From contig NZ_JAIFAG010000001.1 in NCBI RefSeq assembly GCF_020012125.1, forward strand, positions 186,001 through 250,000: 64,000 nt of DNA, in the 5' to 3' direction. The stretch comes from Hymenobacter psoromatis. Its GTDB lineage: Bacteria; Bacteroidota; Bacteroidia; Cytophagales; Hymenobacteraceae. The notes under the pieces are model-generated. The model was not told where the DNA came from. It did not search any database and saw nothing but the letters and a program-made list of their open reading frames with translations. The translations under genes and the position numbers were made by a program. Shown here piece after piece: positions 23,007-31,463 of this stretch (position 1 is the stretch's first letter; every line of letters starts with the position of its first letter).

Positions 23007-24884
23007 ATGTCGGTTTTTCGCGCGTTGTTGGCCCCGCTGGCGGCCGTTTCGTTTTTGGCGGCCTCGCCGGTCCTGGCCGGTTCGCCGCTCCCGCTAGTCC
23101 GCCCGGCGGCCCGCCCTACCCCCCCCGTGCGGGTGGACCCCACGTATTGGTTTGTGGGTATGAAAAACCCGAAGTTGCAGCTGCTGGTGCACGCGCCGGG
23201 CATCGCCGCTAGCCAGGTAGCGCTGGCCGCCTACCCCGGCGTGACGCTCGACGGCTTTCAGAAGCTGGAAAGTGCTAACTACTTGCTGGTGAACCTAACA
23301 GTAAGCCCGCAGGCGCAGCCCGGCCAGCTTCGGCTTCAGTTTAAAGGTAACAAAAGCTTCACGCAGACCTACGAGTTGCGGCCCCGCAACCAGGAGGCGG
23401 CGCGCACGCAGGGCCTCACCCAGGCCGACTTTATTTACATGCTGATGCCGGACCGCTTCTCGAACGGCGACCCGCGGAACGACGTGGTGAAAGGCACCCG
23501 CGTGAGCCGGGTGGCCCGCGACTCGATGTACGCCCGCCACGGTGGCGACCTGCGCGGCATCCAGAACCACTTCGACTACCTGAAGCAGCTGGGCGTGACG
23601 GCTATCTGGCCTACCCCCCTGATAGAGAACGACATGCCCAAGGCCAGCTACCACGGCTACGCCGTGACGGACTGCTATAAAATCGACCCGCGCTACGGTA
23701 CCAATGCCGAGTATGGGCAGTTTGTGCGGGCCGCCCACGCCAACGGGCTGAAGGTGGTGCAGGACATTGTGCTAAACCACTGGGGCACTAATAATTACCT
23801 ATACCTGGACCAGCCGGCGGCCGACTGGTTTCACCACTTCCCGACCTTCACGCGCAGCAACTACAATGCGTATGCTTTGAATGACCCTCACGGCTCGGCC
23901 CTGGACCGGAAGCTGGAGAACGACGGCTGGTTTGACACCACAATGGCCGATGTGAACCAGAGTAACCCGTTGGTGGCGACGTATTCAACCCAGAATTTTT
24001 TGTGGTGGGTGGAAAGCACCGGCCTCGATGGCTACCGCATCGATACCTACCCCTATTCCGACCCGCAGTTCCTGATGGATTGGGGCAAAGCGCTGGCCGA
24101 CGAATACCCCAAGCTGACGCTCTACGGCGAGGCGTGGGAAGGCACGCCTTCTGAGCAGGCGTTTTTCGCGCAGAATATCTTCCCGCCCGTTAATGGCTTT
24201 AAGTCGAACCTGCCGGGCGTGCTGGACTTCATCACCACCTTCGCCATCGCCGACGCGCTGAAGGGCGGCGACTTGAACAAAATCTATCAATCGCTGCAAA
24301 GCGACTGGCTCTATACCGATGCCACGCGCAACGTGACCTTCCTGGATAACCACGACATGAGCCGGTTTTATTCGGTTATTGGCGAAGATTTTGCGAAGTA
24401 TAAGATGGGAATTGCCTGGCTGCTAACGTTGCGCGGTATCCCACAATTATACTACGGCACGGAGGTGCTAATGAAGAACTTTTCGGACCCCGACGGCAAG
24501 GTGCGGGAGGACTTTCCGGGCGGCTGGGCGGGCGATAAGCTCAACTATTTTAAGGAGCGGCCGGGGCAGGCGGGCGCGGCGTTCGACTATGTGAGCAAGC
24601 TGGCCAACTACCGGAAAGCGCACCCGGTGCTGAGCAGCGGTAAGCTCATGCAGTTCATCCCGCAGGATGGGATTTATACCTATTTTCGGTACAATGAGGC
24701 TGATTGCGTGATGGTTATCGCAAATAACACGGACCAGGCAAAAACGGTGGACGGCACGCGGTTTGCGGAGCGCACCAGCGGGTTTGCTTCCGGGGTGGAG
24801 GTAGTGAGTGGGGTAGGGGTGTCGGATTTGAAAAGCCTAACGGTGCCAGCACGCACGGTTTGGGTAGTAGAATTGCGGAAGTAA
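23007..24884 (+). CDS. GH13 cyclomaltodextrinase/neopullulanase-like enzyme, exported
   Basis: A 625-residue GH13 enzyme. The ATG at 23007 gives a signal peptide cleaved near VLAG; the longer frame from 22872 is unlikely. Residues about 40-130 form an N-terminal cyclomaltodextrinase-type domain. The (beta/alpha)8 barrel follows (IYMLMPDRFSNGDPRND calcium-loop region). The nucleophile is the Asp in DGYRIDTYPY, the acid/base Glu is in LYGEAWEGT and the third acid is in FLDNHDMSR. A small beta domain ends the protein. It resembles SusA-type neopullulanases that trim malto-oligosaccharides in the periplasm. It probably once led directly into the amylase gene at 25383; the GxxExxY unit now lies between them. 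Confidence 0.92.
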   Translation: MSVFRALLAPLAAVSFLAASPVLAGSPLPLVRPAARPTPPVRVDPTYWFVGMKNPKLQLLVHAPGIAASQVALAAYPGVTLDGFQKLESANYLLVNLTVSPQAQPGQLRLQFKGNKSFTQTYELRPRNQEAARTQGLTQADFIYMLMPDRFSNGDPRNDVVKGTRVSRVARDSMYARHGGDLRGIQNHFDYLKQLGVTAIWPTPLIENDMPKASYHGYAVTDCYKIDPRYGTNAEYGQFVRAAHANGLKVVQDIVLNHWGTNNYLYLDQPAADWFHHFPTFTRSNYNAYALNDPHGSALDRKLENDGWFDTTMADVNQSNPLVATYSTQNFLWWVESTGLDGYRIDTYPYSDPQFLMDWGKALADEYPKLTLYGEAWEGTPSEQAFFAQNIFPPVNGFKSNLPGVLDFITTFAIADALKGGDLNKIYQSLQSDWLYTDATRNVTFLDNHDMSRFYSVIGEDFAKYKMGIAWLLTLRGIPQLYYGTEVLMKNFSDPDGKVREDFPGGWAGDKLNYFKERPGQAGAAFDYVSKLANYRKAHPVLSSGKLMQFIPQDGIYTYFRYNEADCVMVIANNTDQAKTVDGTRFAERTSGFASGVEVVSGVGVSDLKSLTVPARTVWVVELRK

Positions 24885-24892
24885 TTTTTTTT

Positions 24893-25366
24893 AACCGCGG
24901 AAGACGCGGAAGTACTCGCGGAAGACGCGGAAGCTCATGCACGAAAACGATATTACGTATTTGATTAGGCAATCTGCTTATAATGTGCATACTGCACTGG
25001 GACCGGGGTTGTTGGAGTCTGCTTATGAGGCGGCATTAATGCACGAATTGCAGAAAGCTGGCCTGACGGTTAAAAGTCAGGTTGGCTTGCCGATGAACTA
25101 CGGTGAGGTCAGTTTGGATATAGGCTACCGCATAGACCTGCTGGTGGAAGGCAAAGTGATAGTTGAGCTAAAAGCTTTGGAAAATATCCTGGACGTTCAT
25201 CACATGCAGTTAGTGACTTATTTAAAGCTATCGGGATGCCGGGCGGGCTTATTGATTAATTTCAATGTGGCACGCATTAAAGAAGGTATTTTTCGGAAAG
25301 TTAACGGCATGACCGAGCCGTTGCCTCCGCGCCCTTCCGCGAATACCTCCGCGTCTTCCGCGGTAA
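24893..25366. mobile_element. inverted-repeat-bounded GxxExxY unit
   Basis: The left end (24893-24935, AACCGCGGAAGACGCGGAAG then TACTCGCGGAAGACGCGGAAG-like) and right end (25324-25366) are inverted copies of about 43 bp with a few mismatches. Each arm is itself made of repeated GCGGAAGACGCGG units. The enclosed DNA encodes only the GxxExxY protein, whose last ~22 codons lie in and beyond the right arm. No transposase is present and no target-site duplication is obvious. I infer a small mobile or mobilisable unit inserted between two GH13 genes. Confidence 0.6.
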
Positions 25367-25386
25367 AAACATCGCCTACCCCATGA
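24937..25386 (+). CDS. GxxExxY protein (PD-(D/E)XK nuclease-like)
   Basis: A 149-residue GxxExxY family protein. The signature is Gly24, Glu27 and Tyr30 in PGLLESAYEAAL. A PD-(D/E)XK-type arrangement follows: Asp67 in YRIDLLVEGK and Glu77-x-Lys79 in VELKA, then a QLVTYLKLSG helix and GLLINFN strand. Catalysis has not been shown for the family as far as I know. The gene starts directly after the left inverted repeat. Its C-terminal tail (from about residue 127, low complexity, Pro/Ser/Ala-rich) is translated repeat DNA. Its TGA overlaps the ATG of the next GH13 gene (ATGA), which may couple their translation. Confidence 0.88.
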   Translation: MHENDITYLIRQSAYNVHTALGPGLLESAYEAALMHELQKAGLTVKSQVGLPMNYGEVSLDIGYRIDLLVEGKVIVELKALENILDVHHMQLVTYLKLSGCRAGLLINFNVARIKEGIFRKVNGMTEPLPPRPSANTSASSAVKTSPTP

Positions 25387-27173
25387 AAAATCTCTTACTA
25401 GCCCTCACCTTGCTCTTGCCCCTCGTGACCCTCGCCCAAGACCCTAACACCACCGACGAGATTCCGCAGGATAACAAGCTCGTTATCTACCAGCTCCTAC
25501 CCCGCCTCTTCGGCAACAAGGTGGCGCTGAACAAACCCTACGGCACCATCACAGAAAACGGTTGCGGGAAATTTGACGATATCAATGACCTGGCCCTGAC
25601 CAAGATAAAGGAATTGGGAGCCTCGCACGTGTGGTACACCGGCGTGCTGGAGCACGCCACCATGACCAGCTACCCCCAGGCCGGCCTGCCCGCCGACGAT
25701 GCCGACGTGGTAAAAGGCCGCGCCGGCTCGCCCTACGCCGTGAAGGACTACTACGACGTGGACCCCGACCTGGCGGTGAACAAAAAGAACCGTCTGGAAG
25801 AGTTTCAGGCCCTCGTCAAGCGTACCCACGACCACGGTTTGAAAGTTATCATCGACTTCATTCCCAACCACGTAGCGCGCTCATATCACTCCGATGCCAA
25901 GCCGGCGGGTGTGGTAGACCTGGGCGCGCAAGATGACAAAGCCAAGGCGTTCGCGCCCAATAATAACTTCTACTACCTGCCCGGCCAGCACTTCGTGGTG
26001 CCGGCCGGCTACAACCCGCTGGGAGAACTGAAGGGGCCAGGCGAAGACGGCAAATACAACGAATTTCCGGCCAAGGCCACTGGCAACGACGTATTTTCGG
26101 CCGCGCCCACGGTTGATGACTGGTTTGAAACCATTAAGCTCAACTACGGTGTGGACTACCAGCATGGTCGCCAGCTGTATTTCGAGCCGATACCCGACAC
26201 CTGGCGCAAGATGCGCGACATCTTGGTGTATTGGGCTGAGAAGGACGTGGACGGCTTTCGCTGCGACGTGGCCGAGATGGTGCCCGTCGAGTTTTGGGCC
26301 TACGTTATCCCCGAAATTAAAAAGGTGAAGCCCGGCATTCTCTTCCTCGGCGAGGCCTATACTCCCAAAGAATACAATACCTACCTCACCAAGGGCCACT
26401 TCGATTTTTTGTACGATAAGGTGGGCCTCTACGACGGCCTGCGCCGGCTGATGCGCCAGGAAGGCACCACCGACGACATCACCCACGTTTGGAAAACGGA
26501 GTCGCGCGGCTTCGGCTCGCACATGCTGCGCTTCCTGGAAAACCATGACGAGCAGCGCATTGCGTCCCCGGAATTTGCCGGTGACCCGCGCCGCGCCATC
26601 CCGGCCATGACGGTATCGGCCACCCTGAGCAGCGGCCCGGTGATGCTCTACATGGGCCAGGAAGTGGGCGAGCCCGCCGCGGGCAGTGAGGGCTTTTCGG
26701 GAGCCGACGGCCGCACCACCATTTTCGATTACTGGGGCGTGCCGCAGTGGCAGAAGTGGCTGAACCAGGGCAAGATGGACGGTGGCAAGCTAAGCGAGGA
26801 CCAGCAGAAGCTGCGCGATTTTTACAAGCGCCTGCTCATGCTGGCGGGCAGCAGCGAGGCCATCCGCCGGGGCCAGTTCTACGAGCTGCAAGATGCCAAT
26901 AATCTCAGTAAAGAATACGACCAGCAGAAGGTGTACGCTTTTTTGCGCTATACCAAAGGCCAGCAGGTACTGGTGGTGGTCAACTTCAGCGATACCAAAA
27001 CGTATCGCCCTACCCTGCTCATTCCCAGCGAAGTGATGCAGCGCGTGGGCCTCGACCCGCAGCGCGTGTACACCTACCGCGACCTGCTGGGCGGCGGGGA
27101 GGCCCGGCCCGGCCTCAACCTCACCCTGGAGCCGCTGGCCGCGCTGGTGCTGGAGATAAAGCCGCGCGAATAA
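25383..27173 (+). CDS. GH13 alpha-amylase, exported
   Basis: A 596-residue GH13 alpha-amylase. It has a signal peptide (cleaved near TLAQD) and catalytic barrel: VIYQLLPRLFG, LKVIIDFIPNHVAR, nucleophile Asp in GFRCDVAEM, acid/base Glu in FLGEAYTPKE and the third acid in FLENHDEQR. A C-terminal beta domain ends LAALVLEIKPRE. An insert between strands 3 and 4 (AQDDKAKAFAPNNNF onwards) is common in Bacteroidota periplasmic amylases. Its start overlaps the stop of the GxxExxY gene. The sugar carrier gene follows 57 bp later on the same strand, so digestion and uptake are probably co-expressed. Confidence 0.93.
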   Translation: MKNLLLALTLLLPLVTLAQDPNTTDEIPQDNKLVIYQLLPRLFGNKVALNKPYGTITENGCGKFDDINDLALTKIKELGASHVWYTGVLEHATMTSYPQAGLPADDADVVKGRAGSPYAVKDYYDVDPDLAVNKKNRLEEFQALVKRTHDHGLKVIIDFIPNHVARSYHSDAKPAGVVDLGAQDDKAKAFAPNNNFYYLPGQHFVVPAGYNPLGELKGPGEDGKYNEFPAKATGNDVFSAAPTVDDWFETIKLNYGVDYQHGRQLYFEPIPDTWRKMRDILVYWAEKDVDGFRCDVAEMVPVEFWAYVIPEIKKVKPGILFLGEAYTPKEYNTYLTKGHFDFLYDKVGLYDGLRRLMRQEGTTDDITHVWKTESRGFGSHMLRFLENHDEQRIASPEFAGDPRRAIPAMTVSATLSSGPVMLYMGQEVGEPAAGSEGFSGADGRTTIFDYWGVPQWQKWLNQGKMDGGKLSEDQQKLRDFYKRLLMLAGSSEAIRRGQFYELQDANNLSKEYDQQKVYAFLRYTKGQQVLVVVNFSDTKTYRPTLLIPSEVMQRVGLDPQRVYTYRDLLGGGEARPGLNLTLEPLAALVLEIKPRE

Positions 27174-27230
27174 GCTGGCCGGGCCGGCGTATTTTTCCCT
27201 CTCTTTCCCACCCTTCGCTCCCTACCCCCT

Positions 27231-28913
27231 ATGGCCGCCTCTCCCGTGGTTGCTTCGTCCGGCGCGCTGCGCGTCAAGCCCCGCCTCAGCTTCTGGCAAA
27301 TCTGGAACATGAGCTTCGGCTTTCTGGGTATCCAGTTTGGGTTTGAATTGCAGAACTCCAACGTGAGCCGCATTTTTGAAACCCTTGGCGCCAACAAGGA
27401 TGACTTGCCGCTGCTCTGGATTGCGGCCCCGCTCACCGGACTGCTGGTGCAGCCAATTATTGGCTACTTCTCCGACCGAACCTGGCACCCTACCTGGGGG
27501 CGGCGGCGGCCGTTTTTCTTCGTGGGCGCGCTGCTGGCTACGCTGGCGCTGTTTTTCATGCCCAATTCTGGCTCGCTCCTGGTGGCAGCTAGTATGCTGT
27601 GGATTATGGATGCTAGCATCAACATCTCGATGGAGCCGTTCCGGGCTTTTGTGGGCGACCTACTGCCGGCCAACCAGCGCACCACCGGCTTTGCTACGCA
27701 GAGCTTTTTTATTGGAGTGGGGTCGGTTATCGCGGCTTGCCTGCCGTGGCTGTTCACCAATCTGTTTCACGTGGCCAACATTGCGCCGCAGGGCGTTATT
27801 CCGCCTTCCGTGAAATACGCATTTTACATGGGCGGGGCGGCGCTCTTTCTGGCTGTGATGTACACCGTGTTCACCACCCGCGAATATCCACCAGTGGATA
27901 TGGCCGAATTCGAGCGCGAGAAGCAGGAGGGCACCATGTTTGGCGGCATCAAAGCCTCGTTTATGGGTATTTTTAACATGCCCAAGGCCATGAGTCAGCT
28001 AGCTGTGGTGCAGCTGTTTACCTGGTTTGCGCTGTTTGCCATGTGGATTTACTCTACCAATGCCATTACCAGCAATATTTACAACATGAGGGTCAGCAGC
28101 GACTTATATCAGCAGGTAGCGCAGCGGGTAGCACATGCCTCGGCGGCGGTAAAAGATGTACCTAGCAAAAGCTTCTTCGACCTGAGCCAGACCACGGAAG
28201 CCGAGAAAAAAGTGAAAGAGCTAGCCGCCCTGCGCGCCGACATCGCCGATATTACTGCCCACCAGGCAAGCAGCGCCGACAAGGTTATTACGACCAACCT
28301 GGCCGGCTACGCGCTGAAAAATATGCCGCTGACGCCCTCCGCAACTACCGACCTCAAGCGGGTGCAACAGCAGTACAACGATGGGGCCGACTGGCTGGGC
28401 ATCTGCTCGTCGGTGCGCAACGGGGTAGCGGCCATCTTCGCGTTTTTGCTGCCCGTGCTGGCCCGGCGTACCAGCCGCCGCTTCACCCACATGCTGTGCC
28501 TGGTTATTGGTGGGTTTGGGCTGATTTCGCTGAGCCTAGTCAATGACCCGCGCCTGCTGCTGGGGTCAATGGCGCTAGTGGGCATTGCCTGGGCCAGCAT
28601 TTTGTCGATGCCCTACGCCATGCTGGCCGGCGCGCTACCCGCCAATAAAATGGGATACTACATGGGCGTATTCAACTTTTTCATCGTTACGCCGCAAATC
28701 ATCGCCTCGGTAGGCTTAGGCTTCCTGACCAACCACTTGTTCAACGGCAACACGCTGGGCGCGCTGGTGCTGGGTGGGGCGGGGATGATTCTGGGGGGCC
28801 TGCTCACGCTGCGCGTGCAAGACACTGACGACATTCGCCTGCCCAACAACATGACGCCGGCCGAAAACCTGTCCTATGATGCGCTAATGGGCGACATAAA
28901 TCCCAAGATTTAG
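27231..28913 (+). CDS. MFS sugar (maltose/sucrose-type) transporter
   Basis: A 560-residue inner-membrane carrier of the MFS glycoside-pentoside/SUT-like group used for maltose in Bacteroidota. Twelve hydrophobic segments can be traced. Diagnostic loops are GYFSDRTWHPTWGRRRPFFF after TM2 and MEPFRAFVGDLLP in TM4. A long polar loop (about residues 295-385, charged and coiled-coil-like) separates the two six-helix halves. It follows the alpha-amylase gene and would import the maltose it releases. The substrate is inferred from context; sucrose or trehalose cannot be excluded. Confidence 0.9.
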   Translation: MAASPVVASSGALRVKPRLSFWQIWNMSFGFLGIQFGFELQNSNVSRIFETLGANKDDLPLLWIAAPLTGLLVQPIIGYFSDRTWHPTWGRRRPFFFVGALLATLALFFMPNSGSLLVAASMLWIMDASINISMEPFRAFVGDLLPANQRTTGFATQSFFIGVGSVIAACLPWLFTNLFHVANIAPQGVIPPSVKYAFYMGGAALFLAVMYTVFTTREYPPVDMAEFEREKQEGTMFGGIKASFMGIFNMPKAMSQLAVVQLFTWFALFAMWIYSTNAITSNIYNMRVSSDLYQQVAQRVAHASAAVKDVPSKSFFDLSQTTEAEKKVKELAALRADIADITAHQASSADKVITTNLAGYALKNMPLTPSATTDLKRVQQQYNDGADWLGICSSVRNGVAAIFAFLLPVLARRTSRRFTHMLCLVIGGFGLISLSLVNDPRLLLGSMALVGIAWASILSMPYAMLAGALPANKMGYYMGVFNFFIVTPQIIASVGLGFLTNHLFNGNTLGALVLGGAGMILGGLLTLRVQDTDDIRLPNNMTPAENLSYDALMGDINPKI

Positions 28914-28988
28914 CGTCTCTCACTTTTGACGAGCAGCCCGCCCACTTCCGTTTCAGGTAGCAGTTGGGTTATTGCTTAATAGCGGAGC

Positions 28989-29966
28989 CTACTCCTCATG
29001 CCCCGGCAGGGGGGTAGGGGGCGCGGCGCTCGCCGCCTTGGCTTCCTGCGCGGCTTGCAGCTGCGCGGCGGCCGAAGGCTGCTGGTCCAGGCCTGTGAGG
29101 TCGGGCTGGCCGGCATCGACCCAGCAGGTGTACCAGAAAGCTCCGATGAGCCGGGCCGCGTAGCGAAGCTGGCGCTCCACCTGGCCGTTTAAGCGCCGGT
29201 GGTAGGCGAGGCTGAACTCGCGCGAGTAGACCCGGATGGTCTGGTTGCCGCGCTGCTCGTAGCTGAATTTGCGGTCCTCGGCCAGCTCCGCCGATACCAG
29301 CTTTTCCATGCGAAACACCGAGTCTACGGCGGCGTGGGCGCGGGCCACGGCGGCCCAGGCGGCTTCGGTGGGCTGCTCCAGGTAGGGAGCCTGGCCGGTG
29401 AGCAGGTCGTAGTCAGTAGCTTGCAGCTCGGGTAGGCGCGACTCCCAGAGCGCGTGAATGCCGCGCTGGCCGGTAAGTTGGCCGTTGTAGTTGCGGGTGG
29501 TGTGCAGTGGCACGCAGGCATCGGCTACGTAGTGCCCCAGGTCGGCGGCCAGGTACAGGATGCGGTCGGTGTCCTGAGCGCGGAAGGCGGCGGTGAGCTG
29601 GTTTTTTATGAGGGCCACCTGCCAGGGCACGATGCCGTGGCGCAGCAAGGAATCCTCGCCGCCGGCCAGGGCCACCGCATCGGCGTAGGCGCGGGGTAGG
29701 CCGTGGCGCGTAAGCGCACTATCGCCGTACACGTCCACATCCATGAAGTGGCGCGGGGCCTCGGTGGGCACCACCGTGCGCCGCGAGTCGGGCCGGGTAG
29801 CGTTGTTGGTGAGATAGTCAATATTAGCCTTGAAAAACGGCAGCATCTCGGGCGGCAACGTGTATACGGCCAGCCGATTGAGTAATCGGTGCCCGAAAAA
29901 GCCCCAGGCGCGCACCGGCGCGGGCAATACCAGCGAGAGAAGGCAGAAAAAGAAGAGATTCTTCAT
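28989..29966 (-). CDS. S1/P1-type zinc nuclease/phospholipase C family protein
   Basis: A 325-residue exported protein. Starting at ATG 29966 gives a clean signal peptide cleaved after VRA, leaving Trp as first mature residue in WGFFGHRLLNRLA. In S1/P1 nucleases that N-terminal Trp and the nearby His bind zinc. Further ligands are probably in HFMDVDVYGD, YLAADLGHYVADACVPLHTT and GIHALWESRL. This is the trinuclear zinc pattern shared by S1/P1 nucleases and bacterial phospholipase C. An upstream in-frame ATG at 30002 would add 12 residues before the signal. The substrate (nucleic acid or phospholipid) is open. The gene is monocistronic. Confidence 0.85.
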   Translation of the reverse strand: MKNLFFFCLLSLVLPAPVRAWGFFGHRLLNRLAVYTLPPEMLPFFKANIDYLTNNATRPDSRRTVVPTEAPRHFMDVDVYGDSALTRHGLPRAYADAVALAGGEDSLLRHGIVPWQVALIKNQLTAAFRAQDTDRILYLAADLGHYVADACVPLHTTRNYNGQLTGQRGIHALWESRLPELQATDYDLLTGQAPYLEQPTEAAWAAVARAHAAVDSVFRMEKLVSAELAEDRKFSYEQRGNQTIRVYSREFSLAYHRRLNGQVERQLRYAARLIGAFWYTCWVDAGQPDLTGLDQQPSAAAQLQAAQEAKAASAAPPTPLPGHEE

Positions 29967-30035
29967 AAGTAAGCGGCTGTTAGCCAGCAAACTTACATTC
30001 ATCTTGAAGAATAGCCTACTAGCTGTTTCGTCCTG

Positions 30036-30092
30036 ATATGCCAGTAAAACGCGAAAAAACTGGCATATCCCAGAGAATATGCCAGTTTTACT
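30036..30092. repeat. triple alternating palindromic repeat
   Basis: A 12-14 bp word occurs three times: ATATGCCAGTAAAA (30036), inverted AACTGGCATAT (30057-30067) and direct ATATGCCAGTTTTA (30078). Either neighbouring pair can fold into a hairpin. It lies downstream of def and upstream of the nuclease gene, so it may be a terminator for def, a switch between alternative hairpins, or an operator. Confidence 0.65.
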
Positions 30093-30114
30093 GTCATGCG
30101 GCCCTACCCCCCTG

Positions 30115-30732
30115 CTAGCGGCGCACGCTGGTCGGAAATTTCATCCGGTATTCGTGCTTCACATCGCCCTTGCTGATGCGGGCCAGCCGGCCTTTCAGCA
30201 GTTGCTTTTTGAAAGCGGAAAGCTTGTCCGTGAACAAGATGCCTTCCAGGTGGTCGTACTCGTGCTGAATAATGCGGGCGGCCATGCCGCTGAATGCCTC
30301 CTCGTGCACTTGGCGGTTTTCGTCCTCGTAGCGCAGCAAGATGCTGGGGCAGCGCTGCACCAGCTCGCGCACCCCCGGTATGCTCAGGCAGCCTTCCTCG
30401 AAGCCCCAGGGCTCGCCGGTTTCGCTCAGCATTTGGGGGTTGATGAAGGCGCGTTTGAAGGGCATTTCGGCGATTTCGTCGGGGGCAGCTACTTCCACGG
30501 GCTCATCTTCGTCGTCTTCGTCCACGGTCACCATCGGGCCCGAGTCCATTACGAACAGGCGCACGCTGCGGCCCACCTGCGGGGCGGCCAGGCCCACGCC
30601 GTGGGCCGCGTACATGGTTTCAAACATATCCTGTACCAGCTGCTGCAGGTCAGTGGCGGGCAGGTCAGCGGGCAGGTTTTTGGCGAGGGTCTTGAGAACG
30701 GGGTCGCCGATGGCAACAATCGGGAGAATCAT
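30115..30732 (-). CDS. def: peptide deformylase
   Basis: A 205-residue peptide deformylase, which removes the N-formyl group from nascent proteins. All three motifs are present: GVGLAAPQVG (I), EGCLSIPG with the metal Cys (II) and HEYDHLEG with two metal His and catalytic Glu (III). An acidic insertion (DEDDEDEPVEVAAPDE, about residues 80-95) lies between motifs I and II in a surface loop. Its ATG overlaps the stop of ruvX (ATGA), so the two form an operon with ruvX first. Confidence 0.96.
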   Translation of the reverse strand: MILPIVAIGDPVLKTLAKNLPADLPATDLQQLVQDMFETMYAAHGVGLAAPQVGRSVRLFVMDSGPMVTVDEDDEDEPVEVAAPDEIAEMPFKRAFINPQMLSETGEPWGFEEGCLSIPGVRELVQRCPSILLRYEDENRQVHEEAFSGMAARIIQHEYDHLEGILFTDKLSAFKKQLLKGRLARISKGDVKHEYRMKFPTSVRR

Positions 30733-31163
30733 GCGTGCAAAGGGGATTCTAAAAAAGACTGGAGAATAAGCGCCGCGCTCACCTTATCCACGGTGGCCTT
30801 GTTTTGGCGGGCTTTGCGGCCCAGGCCGCCGGCCAGCATGGCCTGCTTGGCCAGGCGCGAGGTGAAGCGCTCGTCCACTTCGTGAATGGGCACGGCGGGC
30901 AGCTCGCGGCGCAGGCGGCGCAACAGCCCCACCACGGCGCTGGTCGAGTCGGTGGGCTCATTCAGCAGCGTGCGCGGCATCCCAACTACCACGGCGGCCA
31001 GCGGCTCGCGCTGATGATAGTCGAGAACGAACTTTATAACATCTTGGCTATGAATAGTATCTAGCGGCGAAGCGATGAGCTGCAAAGGGTCAGTAATGGC
31101 CAGCCCCACCCGCTTGTGGCCGTAGTCGAGGGCAAGAATGCGGCCGGGCGGGGTAGGAGACAT
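30729..31163 (-). CDS. ruvX: RuvX/YqgF family pre-16S rRNA nuclease/resolvase-like protein
   Basis: A 144-residue RNase H-fold protein. The ATG at 31163 is chosen because it gives the standard start with LALDYGHKRVGLA, whose Asp13 is the first catalytic acid. VVVGMPRTL, HEVDERFTS (Glu) and TVDKVSAALIL (Asp) complete the family pattern. The family is named for Holliday-junction resolvase likeness, but E. coli YqgF acts in 16S rRNA 5'-end maturation. The gene overlaps def by 4 nt and is probably translated with it. Confidence 0.93.
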   Translation of the reverse strand: MSPTPPGRILALDYGHKRVGLAITDPLQLIASPLDTIHSQDVIKFVLDYHQREPLAAVVVGMPRTLLNEPTDSTSAVVGLLRRLRRELPAVPIHEVDERFTSRLAKQAMLAGGLGRKARQNKATVDKVSAALILQSFLESPLHA

Positions 31164-31463
31164 GAGCGTTAGCGAAAGCTGCAAAGATACGGCTCGGCCG
31201 CAGGGGTAGGGCGTGGCCAGGCGGCTATCGTGCGCGGCAGCCGCCTGACCAGCCCTACCCCCCTTTCGGCCGCCGGGCCCACCGAGGGCAGGGCCGAAAT
31301 AGCATGCCGATTGAACTTTAACAATAAAATGTAGGGGCCTAGTTCGAAAATGACCTGCTGGGTTGAGAACTCGTAACTAACCGGCGCATAATGCAATAAA
31401 TTTGCTCTGATTAAGCTATTTATCCTTGGTGAGTTAAATTTTATTTCGTTATCTATTCTTTTT
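31164..31463. other. intergenic spacer between ruvX and S41 protease gene
   Basis: 300 bp between divergent genes. The half next to the protease is AT-rich (TTAAATTTTATTTCGTTATC near 31434) and likely holds its promoter, but I found no clear TTTG/TAnnTTTG pair. The half next to ruvX has CCCTACCCCC near 31252 and GGGGTAGGG near 31204, inverted to each other; they could pair as a hairpin. No gene is seen. Confidence 0.45.

Noticed and set aside
24885-24935. Rho-independent terminator after the first GH13 gene
   Set aside because: The T run precedes rather than follows the repeats, and the repeats pair with 25324-25366 instead of locally.
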